30,154 nucleotides of DNA from DATHYU01 sp033722675 (GCA_033722675.1 JAWVYO010000022.1:1-30154); one strand, 5' to 3'. Counted from the first letter of the stretch, positions 8,301 to 17,000 are shown. Notes: generated by a model not told the origin, from the sequence alone. Translations and numbers: made by a program.

Positions 8301-11300
8301 GACCGCCACCGCCCCCGACGGGAGCACGTCGGAGTTCTCCGCCGCCGTCGCCGTGACCGCCGACGGCGTCGCCCCCGTCTTCGATCAGGATCTCGGCAAC
8401 CGCACCGACGCCGAGGGCGCCGCGGTGTCCATCGCCTCGGGGGCGACCGACGCCGACGGCGACACCCTGACCTACTCGGCGACCGGGCTCCCGCCGGGGG
8501 TCTCGATCGATCCGGACACCGGCACGATCTCGGGGAACCCCGCCTATCTGAGCGCCTACGGCTCCCCGTACTCCGTCACCATCACCGTCACCGATCCGGT
8601 GGGCCTCACCGACACCGACTCCTTCACCTGGACCATCCTCGAGAGCCAGGGCCTGCTGTTCTCGACCCGTGACGTCGTCTCTGGGAGCGGGGCGGCGTCG
8701 GTGGCGTCCTGGGACGACGGGACCGCGCTGTCCTTCGGTCAGCCCGGGTACGATCCCGAGCCCACCGGCACGTCGGGAACGGTCCTCGTCGCCGCGGTCC
8801 TGAACGCCCTGGGCGCCGACGACATCGCCGGCCTCCACGTCGTCGAGACCGCCCTCACGATCGGCTCGTCGCCGTCGGTGACCGTCCAGCCGGGGGACCT
8901 CCTCTTCTCTATGGACACGTCGTCGACCCTGACGTCGACCAACTCGCTGAGCGCCGACCGCGAGGACGTCGTGCTCTTCCGGCCCGACACGCCCGGCGAC
9001 TACTCGGCGGGGACCTTCACGATGGTCCTCGACAACCCGCTCGGAGCCGAGCTGCGCGGCATCACGCTCGTGGAGGCCGACACGGTCGTCGGCGATGTGA
9101 CCGTCCCGGCCGGCGAGTTCCTCGTCGTGACGTCCGGCGGGTCCGAGAACGGCTCGGTGAAGCAGCTGTCGGTCACGGCCACGGGGGCGGGCACCACGTC
9201 CGCGTCGGCGATCGTCCTGCTCGACGAGATGGAGATCCCGAATCCCGCGCAGATGTGGGGTCTCGACCTGCTCGAGCGGGCCGCCGACGGTCTCCCCGCC
9301 GGGACCATCCTCGTGACGCTCGAGAAGGCGACGACGATCGGATCCAACGGTCTCGCCGTGGGCGATCACGACATCGTGGCCCTCGACGTGACGGCGACGA
9401 CGGCGGGAGGCGGCCCGGCCTCGGTCACCGCGTCGGTCCATCTGGCCCTCGGGGAGGTCGGCTTCGACGACTCGAAGGAGATCTGGGACGCCCTCGCCTT
9501 CGTAGGCGTGCCCAACCCGCCCGTCTTCTCCCAGGACCTCGGCGACCGCACCGACGCCGAGGGCGACGCCATCGCGATCGACGCAGGGGCCACGGATCCC
9601 GACGGCGGCCCGCTCGCCTACTCGGCGACGGGCCTGCCGCCCGGCATCGCCATCGACGTGGAGACCGGGGCGCTCGGCGGCACCCTGCAGTACTCGGCGG
9701 CCGCCGGCTCGCCCTACGCCGTGGAACTCACGGTCACCGACCCGACGGGCCTCACCGACACCGACACCTTCACCTGGACCGTGACCGACACGCCGGTCAG
9801 CCTGGCCGTGTCGAAGGCCTCCGACGCCGCCGGCTCCGTGAACCCCGGCGACCGGATCGGCTACACGATCACGGTGGACAACACGTCGGGCACCACGCTG
9901 ACGGGCATCTCGGTGAGCGACCCGCTCCCGTCGGGGACGACGGCGGTCGCCGGCTCGACCTCGTACAGCGTCCCTGCGACCGTGCGGGACGACTTCGACG
10001 TCGAGGCCTCGTACGCCGGGAGCAACGGCACCCTGCCGTGGGCCGGTCCGTGGGTCGAGGACGACGGCGGGTCGGCGGACGCCGGACCGGACCGTGTCGT
10101 GTCCTCGGCGTATTGCGCGGCGGCGCCGTGCTTCCGCCTCGGCGGCGACAACGTCGGCGGCGAGAGCGTCGCACGCTCGGTGGACCTGTCTGCCGTCACG
10201 TCGGCCGACCTGTCCTTCTCGTATCGACGTCGCCACGACGAGGACGCCTTCACCTTCCACGTCGAGGCGTCGGGGAACGGCCTCGGATGGGCGACCCTCG
10301 GCTCCATCTCGGTGAACACGTCCGACGCCGGCCAGCAGTCCGCCACCTTCGATCTCACCCCGTACCTGGCTGCCGACACGGCGATCCGGTTCAGGGCCTC
10401 CAACGCCGACGTCGAAGACCCCACCTACATCTACGTCGACGACGTCGCGATCACGACCGATGCGACGATCACGCAGGCGGGCAGCGACCCGGCCGTGCTC
10501 GTCTCGGGCGTCGATCTCTACGACGGCGAGACGATGATCGTCACCTTCGCCGTCGACGTCGACGATCCCGTGTCCGTCGGGACGATCACGAACACCGCCA
10601 CCGTCACCTCCGACCAGGCCCCCGGCGGGACCTGGGCCTCGGTGTCCGACGACGTGAACGACGCGCCCACGTTCGACCAGGACCTGGGCGACCGCAGCGA
10701 CGCCGAGGGCAGCAGCGTGTCGTTCTCGGCCTCGGCCTCCGACCCCGAGGGCGGGCTGACCTACTCGGCGACCGGGTTCCCCGGCGGGGTCTCGATCTCG
10801 TCGACGACCGGCCTCGTGTCGGGGACCATCGACTACGACGCATCGGTGTCGTCGCCGTACTCGGTGACGATCACCGTCACCGACTCGGGCGGCCTCACGG
10901 ACACCGACAGCTTCACGTGGACCGTGTCCGACACGAACCGCCCGCCCACCGTCACCAACCCCGGCGACCAATCGGACGCCGAGGGCGACGCGGTCGCCCT
11001 CACGGTCTCGGGTTCCGATCCCGACGGCGACACCATCACGTGGTCGGCCACCGGACTGCCGCCGGGACTGTCGATCGCCGCGGGCACCGGCGAGATCTCG
11101 GGCACCATCGACTACACGGCCGCCGCGGGATCCCCGCACGCGGTGACCGTGACGGCCACCGACGACGGCACGCCCACCGGGCAGACGTCGGTGTCGTTCT
11201 CGTGGACGGTGGCGAACACCAATCGTGCACCGGTCTACGACCAGGACGTGACCGACCAGGCCTCGTCCGAAGGGGACGCGATCACCCTGGAGGCGCCTGC

Positions 11301-14300
11301 CACCGACCCCGACGGGGAGACCCTCACGTATGCGGCCTCCGGTCTGCCCGACGGACTGGGGATCGACTCCGCCACCGGCACGATCTCGGGGACGATCCTG
11401 TACGTCGCCAACGCATCGTCGCCGTACTCGGTGACGCTCACCGTGTCCGATCCCGGCGGGCTCACCGACACCGACGTCTTCACCTGGACGGTGGCGAACA
11501 CGAACCGGCCGCCCGACGCCGTCGACGACGCGCCGTCGACTCCCGAGGACACGGCGGTGACGTTCGACGCCCTGGCCAACGACTCCGACCCCGATGGCCA
11601 GACCGTCTCCTACGTCTCCCACGACGCGTCGACGATCACCGAGGGGACCCTCTCCTCCGACGGCGCGGGCGGCTTCACCTACACCCCTGATCCGGACTTC
11701 AACGGGACGGAGACGTTCGTCTACGTGATCACCGATGGCAGCCTGACCGATTCGGCCACCGTCACCATCACGGTCACGCCGGTTGCCGATGCGCCCGAGG
11801 TCGTCGACGACGCCTACGCCACCCCCGAGGACACGACGCTCACCGTGGCCGTCCCCGGCGTGCTCGCCAACGACCACGACGAGGACGGCGACGCCATCAC
11901 CGCCGTCCTCGACACCGGTCCCACCGACGGCACGGTGACCCTGAATGCCGACGGGTCCTTCGAGTACGTGCCCGACCCCGGGTTCCGGGGCACCGACTCG
12001 TTCACCTACGTCGCCGACGACGGGGGCCTCGTCTCCGCCCCGGCGACGGTCTCCATCACCGTGGACTCCGGCGTGGGCACCGAACTCTGGTACCTCGGCT
12101 CCGACGGCACGACCGCGCAGGCGCGGCTGCCCTTCGAGTTCGACACGCCGACGGCGGCGTCCCTCCCCAACTACGACAGCGACCGCAACGCCGATCCGGG
12201 CCTCACGATCCGAAAGGGCGGCAGCGAGACGACCACCGACACGACGAAGTACCAGGAGTGGTCGGCGGTGCTCACCGAGGACCTCGTCCTCGACGGTCCG
12301 GCCCAGGTGGTCCTCTACTCGGCCGTCGCCGGGTTCGAGGTCAAGGCCGGGCATCCGTACGTGTGGCTGCAGGAGTGCGCCGGCGACGGCACGGGCTGCG
12401 TGACCTTCTCGTTCGGAGAGCTGCACCAGGACCCCTGGACCGCTTCGGGGGGCTTCGAAGCCAACACGGTGACACTGGGCAGCCTGGATCGCACCATCGC
12501 CTCCGGCCGCATGCTGGTGATGCGGATCGCCCAGAAGCACGAAGACACCTGGCACGCCTTCGACACCGCCGACAAACCGGCCCGTCTCGAGCTCACGGTC
12601 GCCAACAAGGCGCCGGTGGCCGTCGACGACGCGGCCACGACCGACGAGGACGTCGCCGTCACCGTGCCCGTCCTCGACAACGACACCGATCTCAACATCG
12701 ACCCGGCGTCGGTGAGGGTGGCGGTGACGCCGACCATCGCGGGGTCCACCGCCGCGCCCGACGGATCGGGCGGTGTGGTGTTCACCCCGGCGTCCGACTG
12801 GAACGGCACCGACACCTTCACCTACGAGGTCTGCGACACCGGCGGGCTGTGCGACACCGCCGTCGTGACCGTCACGGTCGCTCCCGTGCCGGACGCGCCG
12901 GACGTCACCAATCCGGGGTCGCAGTTCGACGCCGAGGGGCAAGCGGTGTCGGTGGCGATGACCGGTTCCGACGTCGACGGAGACTCGCTCACGTGGTCGG
13001 CCGCCGGGCTTCCGCCGGGGCTGTCCATCGACCCGTCCACGGGCGTGGTCTCGGGGACGATCTCGTACGACGCGTCGCCGTCGTCGCCGTACTCGGTGGT
13101 GGTGACCGCCACCGACGACTCGCCTTCGGCGCTGGCGACGTCGGTCACCTTCGCCTGGAGCGTGTCGAACACGAACCGGGCGCCGGTCGTGACGAACCCG
13201 GGCGACCGCTCCGACGCCGAGGGCCAGACGATCACCTTCGCCGTGCCGGGCACCGATCCCGACGGCGACACGCTGACCTGGTCGGCCAGCGGTCTGCCAC
13301 CCGGCCTCGTCATCGGCGCGACGACGGGCGTGGTCTCGGGCACGATCTCCTACGACGCGTCGCCGTCGTCCCCGTACACGGTCACCGTCACCGCCACCGA
13401 CGACGGGTCGCCGAACCTCGCGGACACGGTGACGTTCGCCTGGACGGTCACCAACACGAACCGGGCGCCGGTCGTCGACGGGACGGCCGATCGCACCACC
13501 GCCGAGGGGGCGTCGGTATCGGTGACCGCCACCGGAACCGATCCCGACGGCGACACGATCACCTGGACCGCCACCGGCCTCCCCACCGGGCTGGCGATCG
13601 ACGCCGCGACCGGCGAGATCTCGGGCACGGTGTCCTACGAGGCGGCCGGGACCCACACCGTCACCGTCACCGCCACCGACGACGGGTCGCCCAACCTCGC
13701 CGACAGCACGACGTTCACCTGGACGATCACGAACACGAACCGGGCGCCGACGCTGACCGATCCGGGGTCCCAGCTCGACGCCGAGGGCGACGTCGTCTCC
13801 CTCGCCGTGCCGGGGTCCGATCCCGACGGCAACGGGCTGACCTGGTCGGCCATGGGGCTCCCCGCCGGGCTCTCCATCGACCCGGCGACGGGTGTGATCG
13901 GCGGATCGATCTCGTACGCGGCGGCCGGATCCCACGCCGTGACCGTCTCGGTCGTCGACGACGGCTCGCCGGCCCTCGGCGACGACGTGGCCTTCTCGTG
14001 GGCCGTCACCGACACGAACCGAGCCCCGACCGTGGTCGACCCCGGCAGCCGCGTCGTGGCCGAGGGCGCCGACGTCTCCCTCGCGGTCGCCGGCTCCGAC
14101 CCCGACGGCGACGCGCTGGCATGGTCGGCCGCCGGGCTCCCCGAGGGCCTGGCCATCGAAGCGGGAACCGGCGTGATCCTCGGGTCGCCGGGATACGAGA
14201 CCGCCGGCATCCACGTGGTGACCGTGACGGTGACCGACGACGGAACACCCGAGCTGTCCGACGCGACGACCTTCGCCCTGGAGGTCACGGACACCAACCG

Positions 14301-16347
14301 CGCCCCCGTGGTGGGGGATCCCGAACCGGCTGCGCTCGCGGAGGACCAGCGCGTCGAGATCCCCGTCGACGCGTCGGACCCCGACGGCGACCCGGTCACC
14401 TGGTCGGCGACGGGCCTGCCCGACGGTCTCGCCATCGAGGCGGCCACCGGCGTGATTCGGGGGACCCTCGGGTACGCCGCCGCCGGGACGTACGACGTGA
14501 CCGTGACCGCCACCGACGGGGGTACGCCGCCGCTGGAGGGCACGGTGGCCTTCTCCCTCGAGGTCCTCGACGTCAATCGCGTCCCCTCGGTGCCCGCGCC
14601 TGCGGATCGCGAGGACGTCGAAGGGGAGGCGATCGAGTTCGCCCCCGGCGCCACCGACCCCGACGGGGACGCGCTGACCTGGAGCGCGACCGGTCTGCCG
14701 CCCGGGCTCGAGATCGATCCGTCCACCGGACGGATCACGGGCGTGGTCGAGGAGGAGGGCGTCTACGAGGTGACCCTCGGCGTCGACGACGGCGCAGCGT
14801 CCGATGCGGCGACGTTCTCGTGGGCGGTGACGTCGCCCGGGCGCCCGGTGGTCCAGCCGATCGCCGACCTCGTGAGCATCGTGGGACAGTCCGTCTCCCG
14901 GACGGTGCAGGCGACCCATCCCGCCGGGTACGGCCTCACCTTCTCGGCCTCCGGCCTGCCCGAAGGCACCGGCATCGAGCGGAGCAGCGGACGCATCGCC
15001 GGGACCCCGGAGGCGACGGGGACGTACGACGTGGTCGTGACCGTGACGGGGGAACGAGGTCGGACGTCGACGGTGGGCTTCCGCTGGATCGTGGAGCCCG
15101 ATCGCGCCCCCGTCGCCGTGCCCGACACCGCCTCCGTCGAGCGGCTCGTCGAGGGCGGCCCCGTCGTGGTCGAGGTGGACGTGCTCGCCAACGACGACGA
15201 TCCCGAGGGCGGCGAGGTCACGATCGCCCGCGTCGTCCAGCCGCCGTGGGGCGAGGTGGAGATCGTCGACGGACGGCTCGTGTACCGCTCACCGGACCGC
15301 TTCAGCGGGACGGTCGAGTTCGCCTACGTCGTGATCGACCCCGTCGGCAACGAGGCCGAGGCGTCGGTGACGGTCACCATCGAGCCGCCGCTGGCCGAAC
15401 AGATCGCGGCGCCGGCGGTCCAGTGGCGCCCGGACGAGGCAGCGAGGCCCTCGGTCTCCGTCGTGTCGCTCGACCCCTCCGTCGGCACCGAGATGGTGCT
15501 GGGCAGTGTCGTGCAGTCGCTCCACGTGCTCCGGGTGCCCCTCGATCTGCTCGGCGGCGCCGTGCTCTGGTCGCTCCTCCTGGGCGGAGCGGTGAACCTC
15601 GGTTTCCTCGCCAGGATCGGTATCCCCTGGTTCGCCCGCCGCCGCGGGTCGGGCAAGCGGTTCGTGGCGATCGTCATGGCGGGTCAGGGCGCCCGGGTAC
15701 CCGCCCAGGAGCACCCCGGCACCGGGGCCACCGTGCACCGCTTCCTCGCCACCGATCGCGCCATCGAGGCGACGGGTCGGGTGGTCGCCGACGACGACGG
15801 CACCTGGGTGGAGGTCCTGACGCCCGAGGGGCCGGCCTGGGTGGCCGGCCACCACGTCACCGAGCACGTGGACCGGGCGGGCTTCGCGGAGGATCCCGCG
15901 GCACCCAAGGCGCTCGAGTCCTTCGTCGAGGCCCTCCGGGTCCGCGGCGACCTCCAGCCCCACGTGTCGCCGATGGGCCTGACGGTGGCCCACCACGGCC
16001 CGCTCGTGCACTATCCCCACGAGGTGCTCGACACCCTGCTCGAGGACGATCGCGACGTCCGGGTGTGGAAGGGCCGGAACCCGGCGTTCCCGGACTTCCG
16101 CGGCACCTTCGACGCGGCCGTCGCGACGAGCGTCCTCGACGCGTGGGACCACCCCCGCCGCGAGATCCTGGTCGACGAGGCGAGCGTGCCCTCGACGGTG
16201 ATCCCCGTGGAGTTCACGAACTACCACGCCATGTCGATCGGGGCCGACCTCCACGGTCGTGAGCGGCTCGAACAGCGGGCGTGGCTCGTCTTCTTCGACT
16301 ACGTCGACGGCGATCCGAAGGTCGTGGCCCTGGCCCGCGAGGGGTGA
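5323..16347 (+). CDS. giant multidomain cell-surface protein with cytoplasmic C-terminal domain
   Basis: About 3,674 residues. Order seen: very basic N-terminus; hydrophobic signal or anchor (27-40); eight W-D-G-type repeats, propeller-like (58-456); SdrD_B-like domain (457-545); linker; right-handed beta-helix opening with SLRQVIRNAN (623-915); beta domain to 1012; 13 He_PIG-like putative Ig repeats (1016-1105, 1396-1487, 1779-2060 as three, 2523-3259 as eight). Between them lie an unassigned region (1106-1395), a DUF11-like domain split by a jelly-roll-like insert (1488-1773), three cadherin-like domains with another insert (2061-2521) and a fourth (3260-3356). A membrane helix (about 3403-3430) and an Arg-rich stop precede an SH3-like fold (3446-3516) and 158 unrecognised residues. 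Role in adhesion or surface structure is inferred. ATG 5323 has no clear ribosome binding site; GTG 5356 is the alternative. Confidence 0.88.
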   Translation: MRRRAAPSARLVTRTRRVIARVRRRRWIALVLLGLVAAVTLQGGPPSPSDAVVTSPATGRLVWAQSGSTTPRTAAWDASSWSAAASTVTGIGEWRILQTAEAPGRDELIAVGVDSGGVVDAMRWDGATWSAVPLNPLSTVSESWWWGFDVAYESQSGDAMLVWNNGTTGTEAISYAVWDGSAWSSAATITTPLSGEPQQMTLATSPISDEMVLVASTSASDDYALVWDGSAWGNGITLSAGTADERTDIAAAYESQSGHALVAYGDGSTAVHHRTWDGSAWSAASSTPIASGAAGDVRWIDLTADPSSDRIALGVVTSSADVWLDVWDGSAFSAKQLGSTSGGGDTFPGVRVGFEGVSGDALAVYSLSTNAVQYRTWTPGGGWSGQAAGPDLGNDPNSLQLASAPGIDELMLAAQDSDKDLVLAEWDGTAFGTATQLESDTGEASNQPFMFVWDVHATVTGTVFEDVDYGGGDGRDLATAAADAPGFTLPRAGVTVELYDAAGTLLGSTTTDAAGAYEFTGVAPGTHYVRVVESTVPSGRTGADGSEVLVQTYRIDGPGEPAGTGATKVGGEVPWQAEAPANSGTQTLTDVQSTAGAYTQSIVEIGVEADGRDDVDFGYASTVVVNATDAGRGSLRQVIRNANLLGDDASLSQDGLAAGLEYAVFRMSTGDPGYASGFWTITNSATLLDPVTTPLAIDATTLPAYAGDPLVFLDAGAVVDADPNALTLQGAGSVVRGVAIGNSPDDAIEIEATGVAVESTWIGIDPAGGAAGNTYGIWIKANDARVGGDGVGNVVVNTTNYGIGVDTGVSGTVIAGNRIGVTEADVAAGNADGVRFVADAGAATIGGAGGLQNEIAHNTAFGVVVENGSSAGIRLAANSIHDNGGIGFDLKGEGHTNNDGGDGDSGPNGLQNHPVPTSASATASQVAVQGSFDSAPSTTYTFDVYANGATDPSGYGEGERWLGSDTHTTDGDGAGSFSVFVSASATTSEYVTVTATAPDGSTSEFSAAVAVTADGVAPVFDQDLGNRTDAEGAAVSIASGATDADGDTLTYSATGLPPGVSIDPDTGTISGNPAYLSAYGSPYSVTITVTDPVGLTDTDSFTWTILESQGLLFSTRDVVSGSGAASVASWDDGTALSFGQPGYDPEPTGTSGTVLVAAVLNALGADDIAGLHVVETALTIGSSPSVTVQPGDLLFSMDTSSTLTSTNSLSADREDVVLFRPDTPGDYSAGTFTMVLDNPLGAELRGITLVEADTVVGDVTVPAGEFLVVTSGGSENGSVKQLSVTATGAGTTSASAIVLLDEMEIPNPAQMWGLDLLERAADGLPAGTILVTLEKATTIGSNGLAVGDHDIVALDVTATTAGGGPASVTASVHLALGEVGFDDSKEIWDALAFVGVPNPPVFSQDLGDRTDAEGDAIAIDAGATDPDGGPLAYSATGLPPGIAIDVETGALGGTLQYSAAAGSPYAVELTVTDPTGLTDTDTFTWTVTDTPVSLAVSKASDAAGSVNPGDRIGYTITVDNTSGTTLTGISVSDPLPSGTTAVAGSTSYSVPATVRDDFDVEASYAGSNGTLPWAGPWVEDDGGSADAGPDRVVSSAYCAAAPCFRLGGDNVGGESVARSVDLSAVTSADLSFSYRRRHDEDAFTFHVEASGNGLGWATLGSISVNTSDAGQQSATFDLTPYLAADTAIRFRASNADVEDPTYIYVDDVAITTDATITQAGSDPAVLVSGVDLYDGETMIVTFAVDVDDPVSVGTITNTATVTSDQAPGGTWASVSDDVNDAPTFDQDLGDRSDAEGSSVSFSASASDPEGGLTYSATGFPGGVSISSTTGLVSGTIDYDASVSSPYSVTITVTDSGGLTDTDSFTWTVSDTNRPPTVTNPGDQSDAEGDAVALTVSGSDPDGDTITWSATGLPPGLSIAAGTGEISGTIDYTAAAGSPHAVTVTATDDGTPTGQTSVSFSWTVANTNRAPVYDQDVTDQASSEGDAITLEAPATDPDGETLTYAASGLPDGLGIDSATGTISGTILYVANASSPYSVTLTVSDPGGLTDTDVFTWTVANTNRPPDAVDDAPSTPEDTAVTFDALANDSDPDGQTVSYVSHDASTITEGTLSSDGAGGFTYTPDPDFNGTETFVYVITDGSLTDSATVTITVTPVADAPEVVDDAYATPEDTTLTVAVPGVLANDHDEDGDAITAVLDTGPTDGTVTLNADGSFEYVPDPGFRGTDSFTYVADDGGLVSAPATVSITVDSGVGTELWYLGSDGTTAQARLPFEFDTPTAASLPNYDSDRNADPGLTIRKGGSETTTDTTKYQEWSAVLTEDLVLDGPAQVVLYSAVAGFEVKAGHPYVWLQECAGDGTGCVTFSFGELHQDPWTASGGFEANTVTLGSLDRTIASGRMLVMRIAQKHEDTWHAFDTADKPARLELTVANKAPVAVDDAATTDEDVAVTVPVLDNDTDLNIDPASVRVAVTPTIAGSTAAPDGSGGVVFTPASDWNGTDTFTYEVCDTGGLCDTAVVTVTVAPVPDAPDVTNPGSQFDAEGQAVSVAMTGSDVDGDSLTWSAAGLPPGLSIDPSTGVVSGTISYDASPSSPYSVVVTATDDSPSALATSVTFAWSVSNTNRAPVVTNPGDRSDAEGQTITFAVPGTDPDGDTLTWSASGLPPGLVIGATTGVVSGTISYDASPSSPYTVTVTATDDGSPNLADTVTFAWTVTNTNRAPVVDGTADRTTAEGASVSVTATGTDPDGDTITWTATGLPTGLAIDAATGEISGTVSYEAAGTHTVTVTATDDGSPNLADSTTFTWTITNTNRAPTLTDPGSQLDAEGDVVSLAVPGSDPDGNGLTWSAMGLPAGLSIDPATGVIGGSISYAAAGSHAVTVSVVDDGSPALGDDVAFSWAVTDTNRAPTVVDPGSRVVAEGADVSLAVAGSDPDGDALAWSAAGLPEGLAIEAGTGVILGSPGYETAGIHVVTVTVTDDGTPELSDATTFALEVTDTNRAPVVGDPEPAALAEDQRVEIPVDASDPDGDPVTWSATGLPDGLAIEAATGVIRGTLGYAAAGTYDVTVTATDGGTPPLEGTVAFSLEVLDVNRVPSVPAPADREDVEGEAIEFAPGATDPDGDALTWSATGLPPGLEIDPSTGRITGVVEEEGVYEVTLGVDDGAASDAATFSWAVTSPGRPVVQPIADLVSIVGQSVSRTVQATHPAGYGLTFSASGLPEGTGIERSSGRIAGTPEATGTYDVVVTVTGERGRTSTVGFRWIVEPDRAPVAVPDTASVERLVEGGPVVVEVDVLANDDDPEGGEVTIARVVQPPWGEVEIVDGRLVYRSPDRFSGTVEFAYVVIDPVGNEAEASVTVTIEPPLAEQIAAPAVQWRPDEAARPSVSVVSLDPSVGTEMVLGSVVQSLHVLRVPLDLLGGAVLWSLLLGGAVNLGFLARIGIPWFARRRGSGKRFVAIVMAGQGARVPAQEHPGTGATVHRFLATDRAIEATGRVVADDDGTWVEVLTPEGPAWVAGHHVTEHVDRAGFAEDPAAPKALESFVEALRVRGDLQPHVSPMGLTVAHHGPLVHYPHEVLDTLLEDDRDVRVWKGRNPAFPDFRGTFDAAVATSVLDAWDHPRREILVDEASVPSTVIPVEFTNYHAMSIGADLHGRERLEQRAWLVFFDYVDGDPKVVALAREG
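5500..6690 (+). repeat. eight propeller-like W-D-G repeats within the giant protein
   Basis: About 51 residues per unit. Each contains a strand ending in W-D-G-(S/T/A)-x-(W/F) or a variant (AWDASSW, RWDGATW, VWDGSAW twice, TWDGSAW, VWDGSAF, WTPGGGW, EWDGTAF). Odd and even units differ between W-motifs: one type has AYESQSGDA or a variant, the other SPISDEM or a variant. This suggests duplication of a two-blade unit. The propeller fold is inferred from the periodicity. Confidence 0.75.
8368..15099 (+). repeat. 13 putative-Ig (He_PIG-like) repeats in the giant protein, interrupted by other modules
   Basis: Each repeat is about 88-96 residues: N-R-x-P start, D-A-E-G, D-P-D-G-D, WSATGLPPGLSID, GxISG, then V-T-V-T-x-x-D and a FxWxV end. 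Starts are near 8368, 9508, 10657, 10937, 11221, 12890, 13171, 13461, 13736, 14014, 14298, 14577 and 14836. The Asp-rich D-P-D-G-D loops may bind calcium (inference). Copies 6-11 are the most alike; copies 12 and 13 are degenerate. Confidence 0.85.
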
Positions 16348-16363
16348 GGCGTGCGGCGACACC

Positions 16364-16369
16364 TAGCCT
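16364..16369 (+). promoter_or_regulatory. putative -10 element TAGCCT, leaderless start
   Basis: TAGCCT ends 7 bases before the ATG at 16377, which would place the transcription start at or next to the start codon. There is no Shine-Dalgarno sequence, consistent with a leaderless mRNA. Confidence 0.55.
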
Positions 16370-16376
16370 GTCGCCC

Positions 16377-16973
16377 ATGAGCACCGCCGCCATCGTCCTC
16401 GCCGCCGGGGGCTCGACGCGCCTGGGCCGCCCCAAGCAACTCGTCGACCTCGACGGCCGACCCATGCTGGAACGGGTGATCACCGATGTCGCGGGCTGGC
16501 CGGTCGACGAGGTCCTCGTCGTGCTGGGAGCCGACGCCGAGGAGATCCTCGACGCGGTGGACGTCGGTGCGGCGACCGTCGTCCTCAACCCCGAGTGGGA
16601 GACGGGATCGGCGTCGTCGCTGCGCGCCGGCCTCGACCTGCTGACGCGTGGCCGCGCCGAGCGCGCCTTCGTGGTGCTGGGCGACGAGCCGGCCATCCCC
16701 GACGAGGTCCCCGCGGCACTGCTCGACGCCCTCGCCGAGCGCCGCACGCCCGCTGCGGCCCCCGTGTACCGGTACCAGCGGGGCACACCAATCCTCGTCG
16801 ACCGTTCGCTGTGGGCACGGCTCATGAGCCTCGACGGCGACGTCGAGCCGGGGCGGCTCTTCGACGCCCATCCCGAGTGGGTGACCGACGTCCGCGTCGA
16901 CCATCTCCCGCCCCGGGACGTCGACACGGAGGACGACGTGGCCGATCTCGACGCGGGCCGCCGGACCCGGTGA
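16377..16973 (+). CDS. MobA/MocA-like nucleotidyltransferase
   Basis: A 198-residue NTP-transferase of the MobA-like (NTP_transf_3) fold. The N-terminal nucleotide-binding motif LAAGGSTRLGRPKQL is at 8-22, the NPEWETGSASSLRAGL segment at 71-86, and a metal-binding GDEP at 102-105 (usually GDQP in MocA). This is the pattern of molybdenum-cofactor cytidylyl- or guanylyltransferases such as MocA, and of related CoxI/PucB-neighbour proteins; the exact substrate cannot be told from sequence alone, and no molybdoenzyme gene is nearby. The start is chosen at ATG 16377, because the homologous region begins there and a -10-like TAGCCT lies 7 bases upstream. It follows the giant gene by 29 bases but probably has its own promoter. 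Confidence 0.85.
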   Translation: MSTAAIVLAAGGSTRLGRPKQLVDLDGRPMLERVITDVAGWPVDEVLVVLGADAEEILDAVDVGAATVVLNPEWETGSASSLRAGLDLLTRGRAERAFVVLGDEPAIPDEVPAALLDALAERRTPAAAPVYRYQRGTPILVDRSLWARLMSLDGDVEPGRLFDAHPEWVTDVRVDHLPPRDVDTEDDVADLDAGRRTR

Positions 16974-16994
16974 CGGACCGGCGGGAGACCGTTG

Positions 16995-17000
16995 TATGCT
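16995..17000 (+). promoter_or_regulatory. putative -10 element TATGCT for the DUF4332 gene
   Basis: TATGCT lies 52 bases before the ATG at 17053, just after the end of the nucleotidyltransferase gene. The leader then carries GGAG/AAGGGA near the start codon. A convincing -35 is not visible. Confidence 0.4.

Noticed and set aside
7222..14919. A 2,565-codon open frame on the minus strand opposite the giant gene
   Set aside because: It is Arg/Gly/Val/His-rich low-complexity text with no domain pattern. It exists because the sense strand almost never uses codons whose complements are stops in this GC-rich code.
12258..16262. A 1,334-codon plus-strand frame inside the giant gene
   Set aside because: Arg-rich shadow translation with no start context; the giant frame has clear domains over the same bases.
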